A stretch of DNA of 64,000 nucleotides from Flavonifractor sp. AGMB03687 (lineage in GTDB: Bacteria; Bacillota; Clostridia; Oscillospirales; Oscillospiraceae), in contig NZ_JADKZI010000002.1 in assembly GCF_017811815.1 (NCBI RefSeq), positions 248,001 to 312,000 of the forward strand, given 5' to 3'. The notes beneath the pieces are model-generated. The model did not search any database. It was not told the origin of the DNA and saw only the letters and a program-made list of their open reading frames with translations. Shown piece after piece: positions 16,854-24,895 of this stretch. The translations under genes were made by a program, and so were the position numbers. How positions within the stretch are numbered: the first letter of the stretch is position 1; each line of letters opens with the position of its first letter.

Positions 16854-18212
16854 TTAGAAGGGCAGGCCGGACATCTTGCCGAACTTGCCCATTTTCCCCA
16901 GCTTGCCCAGACGCTTCATCTGTTTGCCGGAGAACTGCTTGCTCATCTGCTGCATCATGTCGAACTGCTTGAGCAGACGGTTGATGTCCACCACCTGGGT
17001 GCCGGAGCCGGCGGCAATGCGCTTTTTCCGGCTGTTGTTCAGCAGGGAAGGATCTTCCCGCTCGGCAGGGGTCATGGACAGGATAATGGCCTCGGTGCGG
17101 GCCAGCGCGCCCTCATCCACAGCAGCGCCCTCCAGGGCCTTGCCGTTGAGTCCGGGAAGCATCCCGGCGATGTCGGAGAGGGAGCCCATGCTCTTGAGCT
17201 GCACCAGCTGGTCATAGAAATCAGAGAGGGTGAACTTGTTCTTGCGCAGCTTCTGCTCCAGCTCGGCGGCCTTCTTGGCGTCGAAGGTCTGCTGGGCCTT
17301 CTCGATCAGGGTGAGCACATCGCCCATGCCCAGGATACGGGAGGCCATACGGTCGGGGTAGAACACGTCCACCTGGTCCAGCTTCTCGCCCTGGCCCACG
17401 AACTTGATGGGCTTGCCGGTGACCGCCTTGATGGAGAGGGCCGCGCCGCCTCGGGCGTCGCCGTCCAGCTTGGTGAGCATGACGCCGGTGATATCCAGAG
17501 CCTCATCAAAGGCCTTGGCGGCGTTTACCGCGTCCTGACCGATCATGGCGTCCACGATGAGCAGGATCTCGGTGGGATTGATGGCCGCCTTCATGTCCTT
17601 GAGCTGTTCCATCAGCTCCTCGTCCACGTGGAGACGGCCGGCAGTATCAATGAATACGATGTCATTGCCGTGTTTCTTGGCGTGCTCGATGCCCGCCTTG
17701 GCAATGTCGATGGGATCGATCTGGCCCATCTGGAACACGGGCACATCCACCTGGGAGCCAACCACCTCCAACTGGGTGATGGCGGCGGGGCGGAAGGTGT
17801 CGCAGGCCACCAGGAGGGGCCGCTTGCCCTGTTTTTTCAGAAAGCCCGCCAGCTTGGCGCCGTTGGTGGTCTTGCCGGCGCCGTTGAGGCCGCACAGCAT
17901 GACAACCGTGGGGGGCTTGGGGGAGATGGTCAGCTTGGTGCTCTCGCCGCCCATCAGATTGGTCAGCTCTTCGTTGACGATCTTGACGATCATCTGAGCG
18001 GGGGTCAGGCTCTCCAGTACGTCGGAGCCCACAGCCCGCTCGGTGACAGAGGCCACAAACTGCTTGACCACCTTGAAGTTTACGTCGGCCTCCAGCAGGG
18101 CCATCCGGATCTCCTTCATGGCCTCCTTGACGTCGGCCTCGGTGAGACGGCCCTTGCCCCGCAGCCGCTTGAAGGCGGCGGACAGCTTTTCGGTCAGTCC
18201 TTCAAATGCCAT
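16854..18212 (-). CDS. ffh: Signal recognition particle protein Ffh (SRP54)
   Basis: 452 residues. N domain residues 1-85; G domain with P-loop GLNGAGKTTNGAKLAG, DTFRPAAITQLEV, DTAGRLHVDEEL, TKLDGDARGGAALS; C-terminal methionine-rich M domain with ML-PGLNGKALEG, TPAERE, and the RNA-binding IAAGSGTQVVDINRLLKQF motif, then a glycine/methionine tail. With 4.5S/6S-type SRP RNA it targets membrane proteins to the Sec translocon. Directly follows ylxM with a three-base gap, the standard Firmicutes arrangement. Confidence 0.97.
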   Translation of the reverse strand: MAFEGLTEKLSAAFKRLRGKGRLTEADVKEAMKEIRMALLEADVNFKVVKQFVASVTERAVGSDVLESLTPAQMIVKIVNEELTNLMGGESTKLTISPKPPTVVMLCGLNGAGKTTNGAKLAGFLKKQGKRPLLVACDTFRPAAITQLEVVGSQVDVPVFQMGQIDPIDIAKAGIEHAKKHGNDIVFIDTAGRLHVDEELMEQLKDMKAAINPTEILLIVDAMIGQDAVNAAKAFDEALDITGVMLTKLDGDARGGAALSIKAVTGKPIKFVGQGEKLDQVDVFYPDRMASRILGMGDVLTLIEKAQQTFDAKKAAELEQKLRKNKFTLSDFYDQLVQLKSMGSLSDIAGMLPGLNGKALEGAAVDEGALARTEAIILSMTPAEREDPSLLNNSRKKRIAAGSGTQVVDINRLLKQFDMMQQMSKQFSGKQMKRLGKLGKMGKFGKMSGLPF

Positions 18213-18215
18213 GGG

Positions 18216-18584
18216 TTACTCCTGTTTCAGCTGATCCAGAATGCCGCGGATGCGGCCGCACTGGATCTCAACCTCGTCGTCCTGCCAGCGCTGCTCGTTG
18301 CGCTGGGCGATGGCATTCACCGCTTCTTCCACCTCCAGGAACTGCTGCTGCATCTTGTGGAAGCGCTTGATGATGCCGGTCTTGTCCTCCAGCTCGGTGA
18401 GGATGGCCTCGGCCCGGACGATCACGTCCCGGACGCCCTGGCGGGTGATGCCGTAGTTTTCGGCAATCTCAGCCAGAGAGAGGTCCTCATTGTAGTAGAG
18501 GTCATAGAATTCCTTCTGACGGTCGGTGAGCATGTCTCCATAGAAATCATAGAGCAGAGCCATGCGGTAGGCCTGGTTCTTCAT
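18216..18584 (-). CDS. ylxM: YlxM family DNA-binding/SRP-associated protein
   Basis: 122 residues with a sigma-region-4-like helix-turn-helix: MALLYDFYGDMLTDRQKEFYDLYY, then LSLAEIAENYGITRQGVRDVIVRAE, followed by a charged helical tail. YlxM is always linked to ffh and is reported to modulate SRP function. It is the first gene of the operon that continues through ffh, rpsP and khpA. A sigma-A promoter lies 68 bases upstream. Confidence 0.93.
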   Translation of the reverse strand: MKNQAYRMALLYDFYGDMLTDRQKEFYDLYYNEDLSLAEIAENYGITRQGVRDVIVRAEAILTELEDKTGIIKRFHKMQQQFLEVEEAVNAIAQRNEQRWQDDEVEIQCGRIRGILDQLKQE

Positions 18585-18651
18585 GGTACACCCTCCTTCA
18601 GGAAGTCGTTCTGTAAAGGAAGTAAAGTTTCAAAGCTTTACAACAGAGGTG

Positions 18652-18680
18652 ATGATACACGATTTTCCTCCGTTTGTCAA
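18652..18680 (-). promoter_or_regulatory. Sigma-A promoter of the ylxM-ffh-rpsP operon
   Basis: On the minus strand a perfect TTGACA (18680-18675) and TATCAT (18657-18652) with a 17-base spacer. The leader between it and ylxM contains GTAAAG and CTTTAC arms that could form a small stem. Confidence 0.75.
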
Positions 18681-18695
18681 GGGGGAAACGACGCT

Positions 18696-19460
18696 TTATT
18701 TTTCTTTTTCTTCGGCGGCGTACCACAGGGGATAGCCCAGCACTACCGCGCCGCCCAACAGGTTGCCCAGGGTGACCCACAGCAGGTTCCAGCCCATGGC
18801 CCAGTCGGCGGTATGGGTATACAGCGCGTACAGGGCAAAATAGGCCATGTTGGCGATGGAATGCTCCAGGCCGGTGAGCACAAAGGTGGTGATGGCCAGG
18901 GCAATGACCAGGGCCTTACCGGTCTCGCTGTGAAGGCGGAAGCCGGCAAACACCCCGATGCATACCAGGAAGTTGCACAGCACGCCCCGCAGCAGCAATA
19001 CGTACCAGGGCAGGGACAGCTTGCCGGGCACAATGACGGCCAGATAGGCCCCCAGCAGGTCAGCGCTGGCTCCGGAGCCCACCAGCACCAGACAGAGCAG
19101 GACGATACCCACCAGATTGCCCAGGTAGGACAGCACCCAGATCTTCAGCGCGCCGGGAAGGGAGACACTTCCTTCATATAAAGAGACCCCCATCACCAGG
19201 TTGCAGCCGGTGAAGAGCTCACCCCCCAGCAGAACAATTAAGGTGAGGGCAGCGGAGAAGGTAATGGCCCCAAGCAGCTTGGCCACAGGCAGGGCGTCAG
19301 TGTAAAACCAGGCGGCACACAGGGAGGACAGCAGCGCCCCCACAAAGATGAAGGCACCCGCCAGGGCGGCCCGGGTCAGGTAGCGCAGGGGGGCGGAGCG
19401 GGCCAGGGTCAGCTTGTCGGCTCCCGCCCGGGCGATCTGTTCCACAACGGTTCGGTTCAT
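18696..19460 (-). CDS. Formate/nitrite transporter (FNT/FocA) family channel
   Basis: 254-residue membrane protein with six hydrophobic segments. Family features: LAGAFIFVGALLS (first helix region), the LFTGCNLVMG segment near residue 85, LRGVLCNFLVCIGVF near residue 160, and LEHSIANMAYFALY near residue 200, which contains the E-H-S-xx-N-M motif of FNT channels including the central histidine. It likely moves formate, nitrite or another small anion. The ATG at 19460 has GGAGGA nine bases upstream; the ATG three codons earlier is too close. No pyruvate formate-lyase gene is adjacent. Confidence 0.88.
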   Translation of the reverse strand: MNRTVVEQIARAGADKLTLARSAPLRYLTRAALAGAFIFVGALLSSLCAAWFYTDALPVAKLLGAITFSAALTLIVLLGGELFTGCNLVMGVSLYEGSVSLPGALKIWVLSYLGNLVGIVLLCLVLVGSGASADLLGAYLAVIVPGKLSLPWYVLLLRGVLCNFLVCIGVFAGFRLHSETGKALVIALAITTFVLTGLEHSIANMAYFALYALYTHTADWAMGWNLLWVTLGNLLGGAVVLGYPLWYAAEEKEK

Positions 19461-19628
19461 GGGTTTCATTCCTCCAGTTTGCCGGCGGCGCAGCCAAACC
19501 GGCGGGTATAAATGCTACAGGGTTATTGTAACGGAGATCGTCCCGCCGCACAAGAGGCAGGTGCGGATTTGCATATTTCCCCCGGACTGGCAAAGACTAT
19601 AGGTACATCAGACAAGGAGGTCATACCA

Positions 19629-20891
19629 GTGAGAATCCGTATCCTGATCGCCGCGGCCCTGGCGGCGGCAGCTCTGACCGCCGCTGTGTCCGCCTCGGCG
19701 TTGGTTTCCGACCGGGAGGAGAGCAATCCGGCGGTGCTGGACGTGGTCAAAAACGGCATGGCGGCCCAGAGCATCGACTTTCAGTCCTCTGACTTTGTGG
19801 TGGAGGGGGAGGGCGCCCTGGACGCCATTGTAATCACCCAGCTGTCCGAAGAAGGGGTGCTCACCGTAGGCGGCCAGATGGTGGGTGAGGGGGACGTGAT
19901 CGCCATGAGCGCGGTGAACGGCCTGCGCTTTACCCCTGCCTCCGGGTCGGAGGCCACCGAAGCCGGGTTCCGGTTCCAGCCCCTGTTTGCCGACGGGGGA
20001 CAGGGGGAGGAGGCCGGTGTGGAACTCCACCTGCTGCATGAGGCCAACGGGGCCCCGGTGGCCGAAAATCTGGAGCTTACCACTTATAAGGATGTAGCGG
20101 TTACCGACCGCTTCTCCGCTGTGGACCCGGAGGGCGACCTGCTCACCTACCGGCTGGTGAAAAAACCCGCCCGAGGGTCGGTGACCATCGGGGAGGACGG
20201 ACACTTCGTCTACACCCCCTATGAAAACAAGACCGGCAAGGATTCCTTCACCTATATCGCCATGGACACGGTGGGCAACGCCTCCGATCCGGCCACCGTC
20301 AAGGTGAAGATCGAAAAGCCGGACACCAAGGTGACCTATGCCGACCTGGACGGCCACCCCGCCCATAAGGCGGCCATCCGCCTGGCGGAGGAGGGGGTCT
20401 TTGTGGGGGAGTGCATGGGAGGAGCCTACTTCTTCCAGCCTGATGCCGCCGTCACCCGCAGCGAGTTTGTGGCCATGGCCATGAACGCCGCCGGGGTGGA
20501 GTCTCTGGAGGGGGTGTCCCGCACCGGCTTTGCCGATGACGAGAGCATCCCCACCTGGGCCAAGCCCTATGTGTCCTCCGCCCTGAAGTGTGGCCTGGTT
20601 CAGGGCACCACCGACGAGGAGGGCCGGGTGGTGTTCCGAGCCGATGACTCCATCACCACCGCCGAGGCGGCGGTGCTGCTGGACCGGGTGCTCTCGGTTA
20701 CCGACGTGGACGCCCAGACCTTTGCAGCTGACGCCCCCGCCTGGGCGGCCCAGTCGGCGGCCAACCTGTCCACCTGTGGGGTGCTGCCGGCGGATGCCGG
20801 TCTCAGCGAGACTCTGACCCGGGGAGAGGCGGCGGAGCTGCTGTGTGCCGCCCTGGATCTGATGGACAGCCGGGACACGGGCTGGTTTTAA
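19629..20891 (+). CDS. Secreted cadherin-like/SLH-domain surface protein
   Basis: 420 residues. A signal peptide covers about residues 1-25 (RIRILIAAALAAAALTAAVSASA). Residues about 145-230 form an Ig-like/cadherin-like module (AVDPEGDLLTYRLVKKPARG, then YTPYENKTGKDSFTYIA, the pattern of VCBS-type tandem modules). From residue 235 to the end are SLH units (FFQPDAAVTRSEFVAMAMNA, TGFADDESIPTWAKPYVSSA) that bind secondary cell-wall polymer. The start is a GTG at 19629, seven bases after AAGGAGGT. The protein may be a surface adhesin or wall-associated scaffold; no enzyme domain is visible. Confidence 0.82.
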   Translation: MRIRILIAAALAAAALTAAVSASALVSDREESNPAVLDVVKNGMAAQSIDFQSSDFVVEGEGALDAIVITQLSEEGVLTVGGQMVGEGDVIAMSAVNGLRFTPASGSEATEAGFRFQPLFADGGQGEEAGVELHLLHEANGAPVAENLELTTYKDVAVTDRFSAVDPEGDLLTYRLVKKPARGSVTIGEDGHFVYTPYENKTGKDSFTYIAMDTVGNASDPATVKVKIEKPDTKVTYADLDGHPAHKAAIRLAEEGVFVGECMGGAYFFQPDAAVTRSEFVAMAMNAAGVESLEGVSRTGFADDESIPTWAKPYVSSALKCGLVQGTTDEEGRVVFRADDSITTAEAAVLLDRVLSVTDVDAQTFAADAPAWAAQSAANLSTCGVLPADAGLSETLTRGEAAELLCAALDLMDSRDTGWF

Positions 20892-20895
20892 AACA

Positions 20896-20927
20896 GGAAA
20901 CGGCCGCTGAAAAGCGGCCGTTTTCCG
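20896..20927 (+). terminator. Terminator after the SLH protein gene
   Basis: AAACGGCCGCT pairs with AGCGGCCGTTT around GAAA, followed by TCCGTTTAAA. It lies in the 37-base gap between convergent genes and may serve both strands. Confidence 0.82.
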
Positions 20928-20928
20928 T

Positions 20929-22071
20929 TTAAACCCGGGGACGGGATGCATACCATTTGAAAAAGAGAACCAGACCGGCCAGGCAGAGCCCGCCGCCCAG
21001 CCAAAAGGCATAGGCCAAATTGATTTCCGCCAGAGCGCCGAAGGCCAGGTTGGTGCCTACACCCACTCCATCCATCAGCATGGCGTGGACGCTGAGGGCG
21101 GTGGCCCGGTGTGGGGTGGTGACCTGCTGGTTCTGCAGCTCCATGAAAAAGGGCTGGAACAGGGTATTGCACAGCCGCAGGCCCAGAATGGCGCAGACGG
21201 AGGGCAGGGGGGAAATGGTGAGGGCCAGTACCACACAGGCCAGCATTCCGCCGCCGTAGAACAGAAGGGCAGCCCCGCGCTTTCCCATCCGGCGGGTGAG
21301 CCGGGCGGACCAGATCCCCGCCATGCCCGCCACCGTGGCGGCGATGTAGAGCAGGCCGATGGCCTCATCGGACAGACCGCACCGGGCATATTGCAGCTGA
21401 TTCAAAAAGGTGGTGATGGTCTGGTGGGCCTCGGTGAGCAGCACGCCGGCCAAGAGGAAGAGCAGCAGCCGTCGGTCGCACAGGGTCTGGCGCAGCACAT
21501 CCAGGGTCAGCCTGGCGGAGAAGGGGGCGGGGGCCTTCACCTCGGTAAGCCCCAGGGCACACAGGGCGGCAGCGCCGTAGCTGAATACGGTCAGCAGACC
21601 GGCCAGAGCGTAGTTGTCCCCCACAAAGAGGGAGAAAATGAGGGCGGCCGCCAGCAATCCGGCGGTCTGGAGGCTATTGTACCGCCCAAAGACCTTCTGG
21701 CTGTCCTGCCCGCCGCAGGAGAGATACAAAATGCTGGTATCTACGCCGGACAGACCGGCGGTCACCACGCTGAGCAGGATGCGCTCCAGCAGGAAGCCGC
21801 CGAAACCGGTGGCCTGCCAGAACACCAGCTTGGAGACAAAATAGAGAAAGCAGCAGGCCACCATGGTGTTTTTGTAGCCCAGCTTGTCGGCCAGAATCCC
21901 CCAGGGTACCTCCAGCAGGATGCACAGGGCCAGGGAAATGCTCTCAATCAAGGTGATCTGGGCGATGGATACCCCCTGTGCCTCCCGATAGAGGGTGGCG
22001 ATGGGGCCGTAAAAGACCATGCCCTGGAGCAGGGCGATGGCATACATGCATCGCAAGTTGCGTTTGGACAT
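20929..22071 (-). CDS. Major facilitator superfamily (MFS) transporter
   Basis: 380 residues, about 12 transmembrane segments. The MFS signature between helices 2 and 3 reads EVPWGILADKLGYKNTMVA (G-x-L-x-D-k-x-G-x-k). A second loop in the C-terminal half, ARLTRRMGKRGAALLFYGGG, repeats the pattern. It is probably a drug or metabolite exporter; the substrate is not predictable. AGGAAGGA precedes the ATG on the minus strand. It has its own promoter about 130 bases upstream, overlapped by an inverted repeat that suggests a dedicated regulator. Confidence 0.85.
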   Translation of the reverse strand: MSKRNLRCMYAIALLQGMVFYGPIATLYREAQGVSIAQITLIESISLALCILLEVPWGILADKLGYKNTMVACCFLYFVSKLVFWQATGFGGFLLERILLSVVTAGLSGVDTSILYLSCGGQDSQKVFGRYNSLQTAGLLAAALIFSLFVGDNYALAGLLTVFSYGAAALCALGLTEVKAPAPFSARLTLDVLRQTLCDRRLLLFLLAGVLLTEAHQTITTFLNQLQYARCGLSDEAIGLLYIAATVAGMAGIWSARLTRRMGKRGAALLFYGGGMLACVVLALTISPLPSVCAILGLRLCNTLFQPFFMELQNQQVTTPHRATALSVHAMLMDGVGVGTNLAFGALAEINLAYAFWLGGGLCLAGLVLFFKWYASRPRV

Positions 22072-22176
22072 AAAAAATCCGATCCTTCCTGTTTAAATGC
22101 ACAACAACAAGGCGCTGCTGCGCAGCACCGGATTATGACTGTGCACCTCAGGTGGGATCGTACCGCATCACAAAAA

Positions 22177-22228
22177 CTCCTGTCTTTCAGGATAGGACTA
22201 CTGTATCAGACAGGAGGGCTCCTGTCAA
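22177..22228 (-). promoter_or_regulatory. MFS gene promoter with overlapping inverted repeats
   Basis: On the minus strand TTGACA (22228-22223) and TACAGT (22205-22200), spacer 17. An 18-bp inverted repeat GACAGGAG-GG-CTCCTGTC (22209-22226) covers the -35 and spacer, and a third copy, CTCCTGTC (22177-22184), lies about 15 bases past the expected transcription start. This looks like an operator with three half-sites. Confidence 0.6.
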
Positions 22229-22288
22229 GAAAGCCGGGAGAGCGCCTGGAAAAAGGGAAGATTTCGTCATCCTATGGCGGAAAGATGG

Positions 22289-22317
22289 TTGAGTATAGCG
22301 GTAAAGCGTGCTATAAT
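22289..22317 (+). promoter_or_regulatory. Sigma-A promoter of ddl-murF
   Basis: TTGAGT (22289-22294) and a perfect TATAAT (22312-22317), spacer 17, 51 bases upstream of the ddl start. Confidence 0.75.
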
Positions 22318-22367
22318 ATACCACTAGCGCGTATCATACTGTATCAAACTGGCAACTGAGGTGTGTT

Positions 22368-23417
22368 ATGAAGATCGTAGTTTTGGCCGGGGGTCTCTCC
22401 CCGGAGCGGAACGTGTCCCTTTCCACCGGCACCATGGTGACCGAAGCCCTGCGGGCCCTGGGCCATCGGGCGGGACTCATTGATATGTTTTTCGGCCTGG
22501 AGCAGGGCCGGGCGGACGAGTCTTTTTTTGACGCGCCGGTGCCCGATTCCTTTAAAAAGATCAGCCGTGAGGCTCCCGACCTGGAGCAGGTCCGGGCCAG
22601 CCGTCCCGGCGACAGCAAGAGTGTGTTCGGCCCCGGCGTGCTGGAGCTGTGCCAGATGGCCGACATGGTGTTCCTGGCCCTCCACGGCACCTGCGGCGAG
22701 GACGGCAAGGTGCAGGCTGCCTTTGACCTGATGGGCATCCCCTACACCGGTGCGGGCTACCTGTCCAGCGCCATCGCCATGGATAAGGACCTGACCAAGC
22801 GGATGGTGGCCGACGTGGTGAACACCCCCGGCTGGAAGACCGTGGAGTATAAGGCCGAGGACATCGACGGCCTGGTGGAGCATGCCCGGCTGCCCCTGGT
22901 GGTGAAGCCGGTGGCCAGCGGCTCCTCCATCGGCGTGTCTATCGCCCACACCGCCGACGAGCTGCGCAAGGCCCTCACCGACGGGCTGGAGCTGGGTGGC
23001 CGTACCGTGCTGGAGGAGTACATCAAGGGCCGCGAGATCCAGGTGGGCATCCTGGAAGGGAAGGCCCTGCCCTCCATCGAGATCATCCCCAAGGAGGGCT
23101 TCTACGACTACGCCAACAAGTATCAGCCCGGCGCGGCTCTGGAGGTGTGCCCCTCCGAGATCCCGGCGGAGTGGGAGGAGAAGCTCCGCGCTTCCGCCCT
23201 GCGGGTGTATGAGACCCTGGGCCTGTCCGTCTATTCCCGGGCTGACTTCATTGTCACCTCCGACGGGGAGCCCTGGTTCCTGGAGATCAACACCCTGCCC
23301 GGCATGACCCCCACCAGCCTGCTGCCCCAGGAGGCCGCCGCGGTGGGCATCAACTACAACGAGCTGTGTCACCGCATTGTCAACGCCTCTCTGGAGGCCA
23401 GAAAACAGGGCCGCTAA
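22368..23417 (+). CDS. ddl: D-alanine-D-alanine ligase
   Basis: 349 residues, ATP-grasp enzyme joining two D-alanines for peptidoglycan precursors. Seen: N-terminal VLAGGLSPERNVSLSTG (the GGxSxExxVS motif, here with N for the usual E/V context), ALHGTCGEDGKVQAAFDLMG, GIPYTGAG, PLVVKPVASGSSIGVS (ATP-binding), and EPWFLEINTLPGMTPTSLLP (metal-binding). It is longer than typical by about 30 residues in the N-terminal domain (about residues 45-85). It is followed 42 bases later by murF, which uses the dipeptide product; the two form one operon. A VanA-type D-Ala-D-Lac ligase is an alternative, but the murF linkage argues for Ddl. Confidence 0.88.
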   Translation: MKIVVLAGGLSPERNVSLSTGTMVTEALRALGHRAGLIDMFFGLEQGRADESFFDAPVPDSFKKISREAPDLEQVRASRPGDSKSVFGPGVLELCQMADMVFLALHGTCGEDGKVQAAFDLMGIPYTGAGYLSSAIAMDKDLTKRMVADVVNTPGWKTVEYKAEDIDGLVEHARLPLVVKPVASGSSIGVSIAHTADELRKALTDGLELGGRTVLEEYIKGREIQVGILEGKALPSIEIIPKEGFYDYANKYQPGAALEVCPSEIPAEWEEKLRASALRVYETLGLSVYSRADFIVTSDGEPWFLEINTLPGMTPTSLLPQEAAAVGINYNELCHRIVNASLEARKQGR

Positions 23418-23459
23418 TCCGGCGGATCTGGAACGAGAGAGATCAAAGGAGAAAGCATC

Positions 23460-24851
23460 ATGGAGCCGATGACCATACGAGAGATCATGGAAGCGGTAGG
23501 CGGCAGCCTGCTGGGAGACTTCGGGGATCTGAACCGTACGGTGGGCCGGGTGGAGACCGACAGCCGTACGATCCACCCCGGTTCTCTGTTTATCCCCCTG
23601 GTGGGGGAGCGCTTTGACGGCCACGCCTACATCAACGCCGCCCTGGAGGGGGGCGCGGCGGGCTGCTTTACCCAGCGGGAGCGGGACAGCTACCTGCCCG
23701 GCAAGTTCTATATTAAGGTGAAGTCCACCCATCGGGCCCTGCGGGATCTGGCCAAGTACTACAAGCAGAAGTTTGCCGTCCCCGTGGTAGCTATCACCGG
23801 CTCGGTGGGCAAGACCACTACCAAGGACATGGTGGCGGCGGTGCTGGGGGAGAAGTTCAACGTCCTCAAGACCGAGGGCAACCTGAACAACGACATTGGC
23901 GTGCCCCTGACCCTGCTGCGGCTCAAGCCGGAGCACCAGATCGCCGTGCTGGAGCTGGGTATGAACCACGCCGGGGAGATCGACTACCTCTCCGCCATTG
24001 TGGAGCCCGATATGATCCTGATGACCAACATCGGCGACTCCCATATCGAGCACTTCGGCTCCCGGGAGAAGATCCTGGAGGCCAAGAGCGAGATCTTCCA
24101 CTACGCCAAACCGGGCGCTCCCGCCATCATCAACGGCGACGACCCGCTGCTCAATACCCTGCCCGGCAAGCTGGATCACCCCTTCATCCGGGTGGGCTCC
24201 GCCGAGGGCCTGGACTACCGGGCGGTGGACCTGGCCAGCGACGGCAAGAGCCGCATTACCTGTAAGGTGGAAACGCCTGACGGTGATTTCCAGGTGGAGA
24301 TCCCCGCCCTGGGCGACCACATGATCTATCCCACCCTGATGGCCACGGCGGTGGGCCGGCATTTCGGCCTCACCGAGCAGGAGATCGCCGACGGCGTGCT
24401 CCATTTTGCCCCCACCAAGATGCGGATGAACATCCTGTCCCGGGCCGACGACATCACCATCCTCAACGACACCTACAACGCCAACCCCCAGTCCATGCGG
24501 GCGGCGGTGCAGGTGCTCTCCAACGCCAAGGGGGAGTACAAGGTGGCGGTGCTGGGCGACATGTTTGAGCTGGGCCCCCTGGCCCCCGCCCTCCACGCCG
24601 GTATCGGCGAGTACCTGGGCAAGGCGGGCATCCACTGCCTGGTGGCGGTGGGTGAGCTGTCCCAGCATATCTATGACGCCGCCAAGGCGGCGGGGGTGTC
24701 GGTGTGCTGGCACTGCGCCACCAAGGAGGAGGCCAAGCCGGTGCTGGATAGCGTGGTGCGGCCCCATGCCACTATTCTGGTAAAGGCCTCCCGGGGCATG
24801 GCCATGGAGGAGCTGGTGGAGTATCTGATCTCCATCACCAAAGAAGCATAA
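23460..24851 (+). CDS. murF: UDP-N-acetylmuramoyl-tripeptide--D-alanyl-D-alanine ligase
   Basis: 463 residues in three domains: N-terminal UDP-binding (TDSRTIHPGSLFIPLVGERF), central ATPase with P-loop AITGSVGKTTTKDMVA near residue 115 and NLNNDIGVPLTLLRL, and C-terminal ligase domain beginning near residue 320 (LNDTYNANPQSMRAAV). It attaches D-Ala-D-Ala to the muramyl tripeptide in the cytosol. An AAAGGAG site precedes ATG 23460. It is the second gene of the ddl-murF operon, and a GC-rich hairpin follows. Confidence 0.95.
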   Translation: MEPMTIREIMEAVGGSLLGDFGDLNRTVGRVETDSRTIHPGSLFIPLVGERFDGHAYINAALEGGAAGCFTQRERDSYLPGKFYIKVKSTHRALRDLAKYYKQKFAVPVVAITGSVGKTTTKDMVAAVLGEKFNVLKTEGNLNNDIGVPLTLLRLKPEHQIAVLELGMNHAGEIDYLSAIVEPDMILMTNIGDSHIEHFGSREKILEAKSEIFHYAKPGAPAIINGDDPLLNTLPGKLDHPFIRVGSAEGLDYRAVDLASDGKSRITCKVETPDGDFQVEIPALGDHMIYPTLMATAVGRHFGLTEQEIADGVLHFAPTKMRMNILSRADDITILNDTYNANPQSMRAAVQVLSNAKGEYKVAVLGDMFELGPLAPALHAGIGEYLGKAGIHCLVAVGELSQHIYDAAKAAGVSVCWHCATKEEAKPVLDSVVRPHATILVKASRGMAMEELVEYLISITKEA

Positions 24852-24854
24852 AAG

Positions 24855-24886
24855 AGGCCGCCGGACATCTGTCCGGCGGCCCGTTT
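24855..24886 (+). terminator. Hairpin after murF
   Basis: GGCCGCCGGACA (24857-24868) pairs with TGTCCGGCGGCC (24871-24882) with a minimal loop and only a short CGTTT tail, so its strength as a terminator is less certain. Confidence 0.6.
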
Positions 24887-24895
24887 GGCCCTCTG

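Larger units (their letters stand above)
22072..22367. other. 296-bp divergent intergenic region between MFS gene and ddl
   Basis: It holds two divergent sigma-A promoters (one for the MFS gene, one for ddl), the GACAGGAG-type repeats described separately, and a leader of about 120 bases for the MFS gene that includes a GCTGCGCAGC palindrome near 22116. No open reading frame with a ribosome site was found. Confidence 0.6.

Noticed and set aside
16821-19181. 786-codon plus-strand open frame across ffh and ylxM
   Set aside because: It crosses two well-supported minus-strand genes, has no start context, and its composition is that of a frame shadow.
22177-22216. CTCCTGTCT / AGACAGGAG hairpin with T5 as a terminator in the MFS leader
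   Set aside because: From the predicted start (about 22193) the transcript would lack the upstream arm, so the terminator could not form; kept instead as an operator-like repeat, though an upstream start would revive it.
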